Shown in pieces: positions 16,700 to 25,800 of a stretch of DNA of 37,463 bases (within the stretch, counting starts at the first letter, position 1; every line of letters starts with the position of its first letter). The stretch is from contig JAKVJW010000027.1 in NCBI GenBank assembly GCA_022486815.1, positions 1-37,463 of the forward strand. Direction: 5' to 3'. Source of the stretch: Prevotella sp. (GTDB taxonomy: Bacteria > Bacteroidota > Bacteroidia > Bacteroidales > Bacteroidaceae). The notes under the pieces are model-generated. The model saw nothing but the letters and a program-made list of their open reading frames with translations. It was not told the origin of the DNA and searched no databases. Position numbers and translations under genes: made by a program.

Positions 16700-16728
16700 G
16701 GAGGACCGACTCTATAAGCCGGCCCTCC
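16700..16728 (-). terminator. Terminator for the minus-strand Lrp/AsnC gene
   Basis: Arms 16700-16710 and 16718-16728 pair over all 11 positions in the minus-strand RNA if two G-U pairs are allowed. In the plus-strand RNA the same two positions are A-C mismatches, so the hairpin is stronger for minus transcription. On the minus strand it is followed by TTCTTGATTTT. Confidence 0.65.
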
Positions 16729-16752
16729 CTTTTGCTATATTTAATCTTATCA

Positions 16753-16773
16753 CCTCAATTCTTCATATTGAGG
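16753..16773 (+). terminator. Terminator after thyA-folA
   Basis: A perfect 7-bp hairpin (16753-16759 with 16767-16773) with a 7-nt loop, followed on the plus strand by CTATTTTATTTT. It ends 11 nt before the stop of the convergent regulator gene. The stem is fairly weak in GC content. Confidence 0.6.
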
Positions 16774-16784
16774 CTATTTTATTT

Positions 16785-17288
16785 TCAAGCATCGTTTGCC
16801 TCCTCTTGCACATGCTCTTCTACCGTAATTTTATCTATAGGCAGTTGACGATTGAAAGATGTATTAAAAGATATAATCGTTTCACTCCGAGACAACCCTA
16901 AAGGCTGAAGCTTATCATGGATAATAGAAACCAAATCCCGATTATTCTTCGCATACATTTTAATAAAAAGATCCATATCCCCTGTTGTAGAATGACATTC
17001 TACAACCTCTGGTATCTTCTTCAAAGCCTCCACAACACTCTCAAAAGCAGAAGGATCCCTCAGATAAAGAGAAATGTAAGCACAAGTTTCATAGCCTATT
17101 TTCTCCGGATCGATGATGAATTGTGAACCCTTCAGAACACCTAAGGAAGTCAGTTTCTGTATTCGTTGATGAATTGCTGCTCCGCTTACATTGCAAGCAC
17201 GAGCTACTTCCAGAAATGGAATTCGTGCATTAGAAGCAATAAGCTTCAGAATTTTTTTGTCTAATGTGTCTAAATTATGATGTGCCAT
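16785..17288 (-). CDS. Lrp/AsnC family transcriptional regulator
   Basis: A 167-residue regulator of the feast/famine family, starting at ATG 17288. The N-terminal helix-turn-helix spans about residues 6-55 (LDTLDKKILKLIASNARIPFLEVARACNVS, given in part, then AAIHQRIQKLTSLGVL). The C-terminal RAM ligand-binding domain covers about 65-150, with VVECHSTTGDMDLFIKMY, the typical amino-acid-sensing core. The start is fixed by a good promoter only 20 bp upstream; the longer frame upstream runs through it. It stands alone, so the regulated genes are not evident; amino acids are the usual effectors. Confidence 0.94.
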   Translation of the reverse strand: MAHHNLDTLDKKILKLIASNARIPFLEVARACNVSGAAIHQRIQKLTSLGVLKGSQFIIDPEKIGYETCAYISLYLRDPSAFESVVEALKKIPEVVECHSTTGDMDLFIKMYAKNNRDLVSIIHDKLQPLGLSRSETIISFNTSFNRQLPIDKITVEEHVQEEANDA

Positions 17289-17307
17289 TATTAATTTGTA
17301 TTTGCCA

Positions 17308-17338
17308 CAAAGGTACGGCAAATAATTGAAAGTTACAA
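17308..17338 (-). promoter_or_regulatory. Promoter of the Lrp/AsnC regulator gene
   Basis: On the minus strand, TTG (17336-17338), a 20-bp gap, then TACCTTTG (17308-17315) match the consensus exactly. The leader would be about 12 nt. Family members often repress themselves, but I see no clear operator palindrome. Confidence 0.75.
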
Positions 17339-17546
17339 CTAAAAGAATAATTTTTGCTTTAATTTGACAGTTTTTAGCCTTTTCAACTAAAAAAAGCGCG
17401 TAAGATACCCTAACAAGAATATTACTCTTGTATAAATAGGTTTGAAAACGAAAAGTACGATTTGGATTTAACAGAACCAATCCTGACTCCACATAATGAA
17501 TATGAGAAGGACTACCCTTTTCTATCTCAAAATTGTCTGATAAAAG

Positions 17547-17634
17547 CGGAAAGTATAGGATTCGAACCTATGAAACGCTTTAGGCGTTTACACGCTTTCC
17601 AGGCGTGCCTCTTCAACCACTCGAGCAACTTTCC
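17547..17634 (-). tRNA. tRNA-Ser (anticodon GGA)
   Basis: A class II tRNA of 88 nt including discriminator base G, read from the minus strand. Visible parts are the 7-bp acceptor stem (GGAAAGT with ACTTTCC), the 5-bp anticodon stem CACGC/GCGTG with loop CTGGAAA (anticodon at 17598-17600), a long variable arm with AAACGC/GCGTTT stem, and the T arm ATAGG-TTCGAAT-CCTAT. The 3' CCA is not encoded. The GGA anticodon reads UCC and UCU codons. Confidence 0.97.
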
Positions 17635-17648
17635 CTATAAAATCGATG

Positions 17649-17656
17649 CAAAAGTA
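17649..17656 (-). promoter_or_regulatory. -7 promoter box of tRNA-Ser
   Basis: On the minus strand this reads TACTTTTG, an exact TAnnTTTG match placed 15 bp upstream of the mature tRNA 5' end. A matching -33 TTG at 19-21 bp is not evident. Confidence 0.55.
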
Positions 17657-17811
17657 CAGTTTTTAAGCCGAAAAATGGCAGGCCAATCACAATTTTAAAC
17701 TTCTTTAAACATTTTCAGCGGTCATTGCTTTATTATTGTCAGGAACCTAGCCCAACAATATGATTAACTCCATTTACTCCATCAGATTTTACTTAGAATT
17801 AAGAATTACTA

Positions 17812-18657
17812 TCAATCCTTAGCCTCTATTCCAAAAATCCGTTTTACATTTTCATTAGTAACAGAAGCTACTTCTTCTACACTCTTGTCATAACTCAAAG
17901 CAAGTGTTTTCAACACCTCTATCACGAAGGAACTCTCATTACGAGTTCCACGATGAGGAACAGGAGCCATATAGGGACTGTCAGTTTCCAGAACAATACG
18001 TGAAAGAGGAACTGATGCAGGCAAGTCTGTACGCAGATGACTGCTCTTGAAAGTAGAAACACCTCCTATACCTAAGGAAAAACGAGAGAAACGCAGGTAT
18101 TCCTCAGCTTCCTTTTGATTACCTGTGAAACAATGGAAGACACCTCCAGGAAGTTCGTTCTCGTAAGGCTTCATGATATGCAGAAGTTCATTCTGTGCCT
18201 TCCGGCAATGAATCTCTAAAGGTAACTGAGTTTCTACAGACCACTTGACTTGTTCTTCAAAAGCCGCTAACTGTTCTTTCTCATATTCACGGGACCAATA
18301 AAAATCCAATCCACATTCACCGATAGCTATAAAAGGGCAACGATGCCGAAGACCTGATATATCACTCTGTTCAGTAGAAAGGCTTTCTGTCAACAAGTCT
18401 TTCATCTTCTCCAGCACCTCTTTCCAATCACCCTTCACCTCTTCAGGTTGAAGACCGATCATCGGATAAACATAACCAGAGTAGTCTTCAGACACTTTCA
18501 GCACTCCGGCAACACTCGGCCAGTCTACAGCAGGCAGGAATATTTTTGCCACACCTGCATTCTTTGCACTGGCAATAACCTCCGGCAAATCATCCTTAAA
18601 CTCATCTCCATTTAAATGAGCATGTGTATCGATACAAACAAAATGCGGTAATATCAT
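17812..18657 (-). CDS. TatD family metal-dependent hydrolase (putative DNase)
   Basis: A 281-residue TIM-barrel hydrolase; TatD proteins are Mg-dependent 3'-5' exonucleases linked to DNA repair. The metal ligands are visible in IDTHAHL (about residues 9-15), GECGLDFYW (Glu about 113), LEIHCRKA (His about 149), FHCFTG (His about 175) and LETDSPYMAP (Asp about 225). The common GLHPEE segment reads GLQPEE here, so one conserved but non-ligand histidine is glutamine. The gene starts 5 nt after the polyprenyl synthetase stop, so both share a transcript. The exact substrate within the TatD family is not shown. Confidence 0.93.
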   Translation of the reverse strand: MILPHFVCIDTHAHLNGDEFKDDLPEVIASAKNAGVAKIFLPAVDWPSVAGVLKVSEDYSGYVYPMIGLQPEEVKGDWKEVLEKMKDLLTESLSTEQSDISGLRHRCPFIAIGECGLDFYWSREYEKEQLAAFEEQVKWSVETQLPLEIHCRKAQNELLHIMKPYENELPGGVFHCFTGNQKEAEEYLRFSRFSLGIGGVSTFKSSHLRTDLPASVPLSRIVLETDSPYMAPVPHRGTRNESSFVIEVLKTLALSYDKSVEEVASVTNENVKRIFGIEAKD

Positions 18658-18662
18658 GACAG

Positions 18663-19637
18663 TTAATAATTACGATGCATAAGTCTTTGAGCATAATTTG
18701 CAAGAATCTGTTTTCTGCTATCCGGCAAATTTACAGCATCAAGATATTGTTTGCTATCCTCAAAATAATAATCAATTTTTTTCAATGCCAACTGATCAAT
18801 TCCTATTTCATTATAGAGACGGGTAACGGCTTCCACCTTCTCTGTCCTGTCAGTTTCTTTTACCTGTATCCAATGATCCAATTCCTTACGCTGTTCACTA
18901 TTAGCCCTATTCAAAGCATTGATAAGCATATACGTTTTCTTATTGGAAAAGATATCACCACCTATCCGTTTACCAAAAATATCAGGATTTCCGTAAACGT
19001 CCAGATAATCATCCTGCAACTGGAAAGCCAGTCCTAGTCGCTCGCCAAAGAGATATAAATTTTTCTGGTCAGGTTCTGGGGCATCAGCAAGGATTGCCCC
19101 AATTTTCAAAGCGCAGGCCAAAAGAACACTGGTCTTCAAGCGAATCATTTCAATATATTCATCCTCTGAAACATCATTTCGGGTTTCAAAGTCAATATCA
19201 TATTGCTGTCCCTCTCCTATCTCCAATGCTGTTTCAGTAAAGAGATCCAGAACAGGTCTTAAATAGGAATCATCACACTTCGCCATCCGCTCGTATGCAA
19301 GCACCAGCATCGAATCACCAGAAAGAATTGCCGTATTTGCATTCCATTTCTTATGGACAGTCATCTGTCCACGCCGTATATCAGCATTATCCATCAGATC
19401 ATCATGAAGAAGTGTATAATTATGATAAGTTTCTAAAGCAATGGCGTTCATCAAGATATGGTCAACATCCTCTTTATAAAGATTATAAGCAAGCAACATC
19501 AATGTAGGACGGATCCGTTTACCCCCCATTGACAGAACATACTGAACAGGGATATAAAGAGATGCAGGATGTCGGTTATAAGAGAGTTGGGCAAGATAAG
19601 CATTGACTTTCTGTAAGATTTCTTCTGATGTATACAT
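18663..19637 (-). CDS. Polyprenyl diphosphate synthase (trans-isoprenyl synthetase)
   Basis: This 324-residue enzyme condenses isopentenyl diphosphate with allylic diphosphates to make isoprenoid precursors. The first aspartate-rich motif is HDDLMDNADIRRG (Asp79, Asp80, Asp83) and the second is LQDDYLDVYGNP (Asp209, Asp210, Asp213); GGKRIRP at about 38-44 binds IPP. Tyr74, five residues before the first motif, and the absence of a two-residue insertion there suggest a short-chain product (FPP or GGPP), but this is not conclusive. Start ATG 19637 is chosen over a longer frame because homologues begin near the helix before GGKRIRP. It forms an operon with the TatD gene. Confidence 0.93.
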   Translation of the reverse strand: MYTSEEILQKVNAYLAQLSYNRHPASLYIPVQYVLSMGGKRIRPTLMLLAYNLYKEDVDHILMNAIALETYHNYTLLHDDLMDNADIRRGQMTVHKKWNANTAILSGDSMLVLAYERMAKCDDSYLRPVLDLFTETALEIGEGQQYDIDFETRNDVSEDEYIEMIRLKTSVLLACALKIGAILADAPEPDQKNLYLFGERLGLAFQLQDDYLDVYGNPDIFGKRIGGDIFSNKKTYMLINALNRANSEQRKELDHWIQVKETDRTEKVEAVTRLYNEIGIDQLALKKIDYYFEDSKQYLDAVNLPDSRKQILANYAQRLMHRNY

Positions 19638-19710
19638 GATGGCCTTATCGATTTTACTACCTGAAAGGTATATTTTACATTTCACTTCGTTTTCAAAACG
19701 GAATCTATGG

Positions 19711-19718
19711 CAAATTTA
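19711..19718 (-). promoter_or_regulatory. Putative -7 box for the polyprenyl synthase-TatD operon
   Basis: On the minus strand it reads TAAATTTG, matching TAnnTTTG, 73 bp upstream of the start codon. The -33 element is not evident. Confidence 0.4.
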
Positions 19719-19740
19719 CCTAATTATTTGAAAAAAGCCG

Positions 19741-19748
19741 TACCTTTG
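19741..19748 (+). promoter_or_regulatory. Putative -7 box for the cmk transcript
   Basis: TACCTTTG matches TAnnTTTG. The nearest TTTG upstream is only 10 bp away, so the -33 element is poor. A transcript from here would have about 170 nt before cmk and would include a 17-codon open frame. Confidence 0.5.
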
Positions 19749-19769
19749 CCGAATAATTAAAGAAATCTA

Positions 19770-19823
19770 ATGGAAAAAGTCATCTACGACCATATCAAAA
19801 CAAGCTCAGTGCCATTTCTGTGA
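19770..19823 (+). CDS. Possible 17-residue small ORF in the cmk leader
   Basis: An ATG about 15 nt after the predicted transcription start opens a 17-codon frame (MEKVIYDHIKTSSVPFL) preceded by A-rich TTAAAGAAAT, a plausible ribosome site in this phylum. It ends about 100 nt before cmk. It may be a leader peptide, the remnant of a longer gene, or chance. Nothing else supports it. Confidence 0.25.
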   Translation: MEKVIYDHIKTSSVPFL

Positions 19824-19926
19824 CATCCGTCTTACTCAAAAGGATATAGTTGTTCCGGTTTCCAGGTTAATAAAACATCAGAACTTCCATTGATAACAGG
19901 AAGGAAAAAACAAAGCATTCAGAATA

Positions 19927-20622
19927 ATGAAAAAGATTACTATTGCCATTGATGGTTATTCCTCATGTGGAAAGAGTACAATGGCTAAGGACTTAGCACA
20001 TAAAATAGGATATATCTACATTGATACCGGGGCTATGTACCGTGCCGTAACCCTCTATGCCCTTGATCACCACCTGTTTAGTAGTGATGGAAGCATTAAA
20101 ACCAATGCGTTAAAAGAAGAAATGCCCAATATTCATATTCATTTCCAACTTAGCCACGATACAGGGTATCTGCAGACTTATCTCAACGGGAAATGCGTAG
20201 AAAAAGAGATCCGCTCATTAGAAGTATCTTCTCACGTAAGCCCGATAGCAACCCTGCCTTTCGTCCGTGAGGCTCTGGTAGCTCAGCAGCAAGAGATGGG
20301 AAAGCAAAAAGGAATAGTCATGGACGGCAGAGATATCGGCACCGTCGTATTTCCGGATGCCGAACTGAAAATATTTGTTACTGCCAGAGCTGAAGTCCGT
20401 GCTCAACGTCGCTATGAGGAACTAAAGGCCAAGAACATGCCAGCAGATTATGATGCCATCTTTGAGAATATCCGGCAACGTGACGATATTGACACTCATC
20501 GTAAAATCAGTCCTTTACGTAAAGCAGACGATGCCATCGAACTGGACAACAGTGAGATGACGATTCAAGAGCAAACCGATTGGCTATTAAGACACTACCA
20601 AACTGCAACTCAAACCAACTAA
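19927..20622 (+). CDS. cmk: Cytidylate kinase (CMP/dCMP kinase)
   Basis: Cmk phosphorylates CMP and dCMP with ATP, feeding CTP and dCTP pools. The 231-residue protein carries the Walker A loop GYSSCGKST (about residues 10-18), [14 protein letters not shown] (about 37-50), the [14 protein letters not shown]-binding segment and [14 protein letters not shown] (about 136-149), followed by [14 protein letters not shown]. These match bacterial Cmk closely, unlike the kinase-like protein at 491. The gene is convergent with ispH, 50 bp apart, with no strong terminator visible between them. Confidence 0.97.
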   Translation: MKKITIAIDGYSSCGKSTMAKDLAHKIGYIYIDTGAMYRAVTLYALDHHLFSSDGSIKTNALKEEMPNIHIHFQLSHDTGYLQTYLNGKCVEKEIRSLEVSSHVSPIATLPFVREALVAQQQEMGKQKGIVMDGRDIGTVVFPDAELKIFVTARAEVRAQRRYEELKAKNMPADYDAIFENIRQRDDIDTHRKISPLRKADDAIELDNSEMTIQEQTDWLLRHYQTATQTN

Positions 20623-20672
20623 GGCGCTATACACTATTAGAGATTAGTCAAGTCTTAAATCAAACGGGCCTT

Positions 20673-21539
20673 TCAATGATCCTGGGTATATAATCGAACA
20701 TAATCAGCACACTTTTCCATCAGCCATTTCGGAGTACTGGTAGCACCGCAGATCCCAATAGAATGGACATCTTTCAGACAAATCTTCTGAATATCTTCAG
20801 GCCTGTCTATAAGATAACTATTGGGATTTACACGCAAACATTCATGAAACAGTACCTTACCGTTAGAACTTTTCTTCCCACAGACAAAAAGGACCAGGTC
20901 ATGCAGTGAAGCAAATTCTGCAATATGCGGCATTCGGTTGGCTACCTGCCTGCAAATAGTATCGAAACTCTTGAAGATAGCTCCCGGAGCTATATGTTCT
21001 TGAATATATTCTATGATTCGATGAAACTCATTTAGATTTTTCGTGGTCTGTGAATAAAGATAAGTGTCACACGAAAGATCGAGTTTTTTTACATCCTCAA
21101 TATTCTCAACGACAATTGCCTTACCTTGTGTCTGTCCAACCAATCCCAACACCTCAGCGTGGCCGTTTTTCCCAAAGATGACAATCTGGGCATCCGGATT
21201 ATTCAGATATTGCTTCTTGATACGTTTATGCAGTTGCAAGACAACAGGACACGTTGCGTCAATGATCTCTATGTTATTTTCCCTCGCTATTTCGTATGTT
21301 TCAGGCGGCTCTCCATGAGCACGAAGGAGCACTTTCACATCATGAAGTTGCTTTAATTGCTTATGGTCAATTGTTATCAGGCCTTTCCGATGCAGACGAT
21401 CCACTTCCATGCTATTATGGACGATATCACCAAGGCAATAAAGCGTCCCGCTTGCAGCTAATTCTTCCTCTGCTTTTGTAATCGTTCTGGTAACACCAAA
21501 ACAAAAGCCACTACTCTTATCTATTTCTACCTGTATCAT
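20673..21539 (-). CDS. ispH: 4-hydroxy-3-methylbut-2-enyl diphosphate reductase
   Basis: IspH makes IPP and DMAPP in the last step of the MEP isoprenoid pathway, using a [4Fe-4S] cluster. In this 288-residue protein the cluster cysteines are Cys13 (SGFCFGV), Cys97 (DATCPVV) and Cys196 (DTICRQV), nearly the same positions as in E. coli. GICGATSTPKWLME near the C-terminus is also typical. ATG 21539 is used; the longer frame begins with a TTG that adds non-homologous residues. Its product feeds the polyprenyl synthase encoded at 18663. Confidence 0.96.
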   Translation of the reverse strand: MIQVEIDKSSGFCFGVTRTITKAEEELAASGTLYCLGDIVHNSMEVDRLHRKGLITIDHKQLKQLHDVKVLLRAHGEPPETYEIARENNIEIIDATCPVVLQLHKRIKKQYLNNPDAQIVIFGKNGHAEVLGLVGQTQGKAIVVENIEDVKKLDLSCDTYLYSQTTKNLNEFHRIIEYIQEHIAPGAIFKSFDTICRQVANRMPHIAEFASLHDLVLFVCGKKSSNGKVLFHECLRVNPNSYLIDRPEDIQKICLKDVHSIGICGATSTPKWLMEKCADYVRLYTQDH

Positions 21540-21650
21540 ACTTGACAGATTTATCAGGATGCTCCTTACATATTGAGATAACAAATAGAAGATGTCAAAC
21601 TTCTTTTTCAGACATTACTTATCAAATTATCCCTACAAGGAATGCCATCG

Positions 21651-22721
21651 TTACTTTTTAACAAAAATAGGAATTTCCACCTCTTCACGTACAGGATCAT
21701 TGGTGATCATCAGAATCCGAGGTTTACTTTTAGATTTCTGCAGCCCGGACTTAATCGCTATGATTTTCAGGACAGCACTTTTTCCTGGTTCAATCTTTGT
21801 TTTATTCAAAGAAACTTTCAGTCCAAGAGAAAACATCTGAAGAGAGTGGATTTCCAATATCTGTTTGCCTTTATTTATGATTCTGATCTTTCCTTTCAAC
21901 TCTTCTTTTGAGCCAAACGAGCCAAGATCAAGTTTTCTGGATGAAAGATACATTTTAGGAGACAATGCAGAAATACGACCTGAAGGATGATCTTCTGAGG
22001 GAAGCAAAACTGTCGAGATAATAATTTCCTTATCCGGTGATACTTGATCGCCAAGAGAAGTACCCAAATATACACTTGTCTGAGTCAACCCAAAATCGTG
22101 CAACCGATGTGAATTTAATGTCAGAAGAGCAACTCCTGCATGTCCGGGGGAGAGTTTTGAAGGTGAACAGATAGATGAAAGATAGTCCGGCAAATGCATC
22201 ATGACAGGTTGGACAATATCCTGAGTAGGATTAAAGATATAAATCTTCTGTACCTGGCGGTCTCCCTTATGAACATCAAACTCTACCTCATTCTTATCTA
22301 CTTTCAGTTTTCCTACTTTGTAGGGATATTTCCCGTCAAAGCTCCGTATTGTATCCCTGACAACTACTCCTTGCATCCAAAGTGTAACAGGATGCACATC
22401 ACCTTGCACGTAGATTTCAACCGGTTTGCGGAAATGTCCTAATAATGTAGCATTATAGACAGTCGAAACCTCGAATCTTTTCCACTTATCAATCCGCTCC
22501 TCAGGATAACTGGCAGCAACACAGTCACAACCGGTACGCACCTTTTCTATTTTTATACTATGCTTAGTAGGATTACTCAACTGAAATACTGCCGTAACCG
22601 GATGCTTGTATATTACCTCACCGCAATCAATGGTAGATTTCTGGACCCTCACATGCTGAGCAGAAACTGCCATACTTCCAGCTAATAATAAAAATGCTAA
22701 AACTAATCTGTTATAATTCAT
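21651..22721 (-). CDS. Secreted DUF1573 protein
   Basis: A 356-residue exported protein with a signal peptide (AFLLLAGSMAVSAQ, cleavage near residue 21). The first half is a DUF1573 Ig-like domain, with DCGEV (about 32-36), VFQLSNPTKHSIKIEKVRTGC and the paired cysteines of TGCDCVAASYP (about 64-73). The second half appears to hold one or two more beta-sandwich repeats (for example FGSKEELKGKIRIINKGKQ), ending in a basic KK. DUF1573 domains are ASH-like and common in Bacteroidota periplasmic proteins of unknown role. It begins 101 nt after the macroglobulin-like gene on the same strand, so the two may be co-expressed. Confidence 0.85.
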   Translation of the reverse strand: MNYNRLVLAFLLLAGSMAVSAQHVRVQKSTIDCGEVIYKHPVTAVFQLSNPTKHSIKIEKVRTGCDCVAASYPEERIDKWKRFEVSTVYNATLLGHFRKPVEIYVQGDVHPVTLWMQGVVVRDTIRSFDGKYPYKVGKLKVDKNEVEFDVHKGDRQVQKIYIFNPTQDIVQPVMMHLPDYLSSICSPSKLSPGHAGVALLTLNSHRLHDFGLTQTSVYLGTSLGDQVSPDKEIIISTVLLPSEDHPSGRISALSPKMYLSSRKLDLGSFGSKEELKGKIRIINKGKQILEIHSLQMFSLGLKVSLNKTKIEPGKSAVLKIIAIKSGLQKSKSKPRILMITNDPVREEVEIPIFVKK

Positions 22722-22822
22722 TTTTTACCTATTCGATATTCTTTAAATTTTACAATTTGAAACGCTTATATCCTAGTTTGAGGAAATCCTATGACATGAA
22801 ATCAGATTCCCCTTTCTTTATA

Positions 22823-25800
22823 TTACTTTACCACATAGGTCTGGACCGTTGTATGAGCACCATAAGCAGGACTATAGGCACACTGCACCGTACAAGTACC
22901 ACTCTGATAACTTCCAGTACGATCAACCACATATTCCGTCTCCAGGATATGACTGCCCTTTGAAAGACCATCAAAGAAATAATTCGTAACCTCATCTTTT
23001 GGAGCATAGTAGTAATTCCTTTGATAACCACTCAACTGATTAACAGGTTCAAAACAAGCCGGACGATGATCTGAGACCTGCACGAAGTCATAATCATGGT
23101 CACAGGTAATCGTCAGGCAGACTTTCACTCGCTCGCCAACTTGCAAAGAGACATCACCAATTTTTGAACCTGAAGGAGAAAAGATCTCCTTAGTTATGGT
23201 CATCCCCGATCTGGAATTCTGAACATCCGCACTTTTCTGCATAAACTGGGCATAAACTGCGCCCCAACTGATTCCTTCATCTGTCTTGTCCACAGTAAGA
23301 ATCTTTGGATGACTGTCAACTACAGAAGACTTGACATAACCCAATCCTGCCAAAGCTGGTGAAGTGACCAATCTCTTCCCATCTATACTGATCACTGAGA
23401 AGTCTCCTTTCTTTGATGGAATCAAACTATCTACTCCAAAGGCATAAACCGCATCCACCGCATTGACAGGTGTATCCCAAGACGTGGTACGCTTCTCCTG
23501 AAGAAGCCAGCGCTTCATCTCATCAATAGCCTTTGATTTCGGATCCAGAATACGCAGGCCTTCTATCACTGCTACTTCTGTGGGGATTTTATAATCGCAC
23601 CAACTATATTGGGCTTTACTTGTATCAAAATAGCGACCTGCTTCATCCGTATAGACAGAATATTCATTTATACTCTGCAGATATTCCTTCGCCTCACGGA
23701 CATGATTGTTTTTTGCCAGGATAACTGCTGTCTTTGCCTTTCCATAAATAGTCATGGCTGAGCCATGATCTGCAATCAGATTCACCAGATAGGCTTTATC
23801 AGTCTCTCCCTTAGATGACAAAGACCGGCCGTCAATAGCATCCATATACAGGAAACGCAAGGCTTCCTCTGAAGGCAGGGCATCCTTAAATCCATGACTC
23901 TGATCATCCTTGAGCCGAATAACCTCATCATGCAACTTACCCGTCATCCAATTGAATGCCCGTTTCAGCATTTCCGCAGTTTCCTGTTGATTACCAGTCA
24001 TTACATTCAACCGTACGAGAGCTTCGCTCACAGCCTCTGTCATATAAATGCTCCCATGCATTCCCGGCCACCAAGCCCAGGAGCCATCAGAAAGTTGAAG
24101 TTGGCGAAGTTTAGTCAAAACTTCATTTTGTCTGGATTGTATCAGGTTATCATCAAAAAGCTCACAGAGTTTCCGCTTCTGATCTGTTTGCCGATCAGCT
24201 TCGAGAACCCACGGTGTTTCACTTAACACGAGATTCTTCAGATCCTGATTCTGATCAAGTTGACTTATTAAAGTCGATTCCCCTGAATGATCCCGCTTCC
24301 AAAGTTCTAATACATTTTTCAGAACAGGATTCTGACGCATCAGATAAGCAGCTATACCATTCGCATAGTAGGCAGCAGCCAGACTTACAGCATTATCATG
24401 ATCAGGTGTAGCAATAGAAGGCAGAGACTGGATCATCAACCAGGAAGGATGATTGGTATATTCCACCGTCAACTTCTTATTTATAGAGTTTGCAGGGAGC
24501 AGTGCCGTCAGGTCTATTGTTTTCCGACCAGGTTTATTCTGAGTAAAGGACAAAGTATTGGTTACAAGTTCCGTATTGGGTAAGACCGGCAGATAATGCT
24601 GCTCACCATCACGATAGCCGCTTCCTTCAGCTATCATCCGGCAGATCAGCAGACTATGGTCAAAACCAGCCAGTTTCCGGGTCAAATCAGAATGATTGGT
24701 CAGATCAACATTAAAGCCGACCACAGCAGTCTTTTCCGGTCGGATCGTATAACTGTGTGATTCGGAATAGACGATCTTCTCTGTTTCCGGATTCAATAAC
24801 TCTATGCGTGCAATACCCGTAACCATTTTTGAGGAAGTATTTGATAACCTGCCGGTAATATTTGCCAAATCACCCTCACGGACGAAACGAGGCATATTCG
24901 GTTGAATCATAACTGTTTTCCGGGCTATCAACGTATCAGACAACTGACCGAAATTCATATAATTATCATGAGCGAAAGCCATGAAATGCCAGGTCGTCAC
25001 ACTTTCTGGAAGAGTAAATCTGATTACTATATTGCCATTATTGTCTGCTGTCAAGGCAGGATAGAAAAATGCTGTTTCTTTCAAGTTCTCTCGAAAACTG
25101 CTTACCGAATTTGGACTTGAAGAGCCAACTTTCTCATCAGTTTCTTGTGATTTGTCCATGGCTGTAGCCGGAACGGCCTGCTTTGACATCAGAGCCACCG
25201 GTGCATTATCATAAGCCATCCCACGAGATGCAGAATATTTCGATCCACCAAATGCCCTTACTTGTGGAAAAGAAGAATAGTTGAGCCTGTTACCTGTTTC
25301 GAAATAGATGGGATTAAAAGCACTGAGTTCTAAAGAACGATTCTCAAAAATTTTATAAGATCCTCTTCCATATACATTCACGAGGGAAAGATTGTCCCAG
25401 GCAGATTGCCAGAATGCTTCCGGAAGATTTCTGCTCAGACCCAAAGAAAAATTCCAGTTATGTTTCAGAATCTGGTCAAGACTTCCATCATACAGTACTG
25501 ATAACAGTTGTGGTGATGCCGGACTGCCATCAGGATTTGTTACTTTCAAAGTCCAGGTCTCTTTCTGACCAGGTGTCAGGAAATCCCTGAAAGAAGACCA
25601 TCTCAAGATCAAACGCTTATCGGGAAGAGGAGACTCAATCGTTGTCGTATGTGTATAAGTTACTCCATTCTTTATCCATACGTAGGTCAAGCGGATTCCG
25701 TCCCCATATTCAGGATGATTAACAAAACCACGTGTATGCAGTATAGAACTCTGGTCTATACTGCCACTTTCCAAAACTTTATTTCCGGAAAAAATTGTAT

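Noticed and set aside
17547..17634. tRNA-Ser as an integration site of a mobile element
   Set aside because: No integrase, direct repeat of the tRNA end or foreign-looking genes are nearby.
17438..17698. Plus-strand open frame overlapping tRNA-Ser and a TAGGTTTG box at 17437-17444
   Set aside because: The frame is antisense to the tRNA; the box lacks a -33 element and has no gene to serve.
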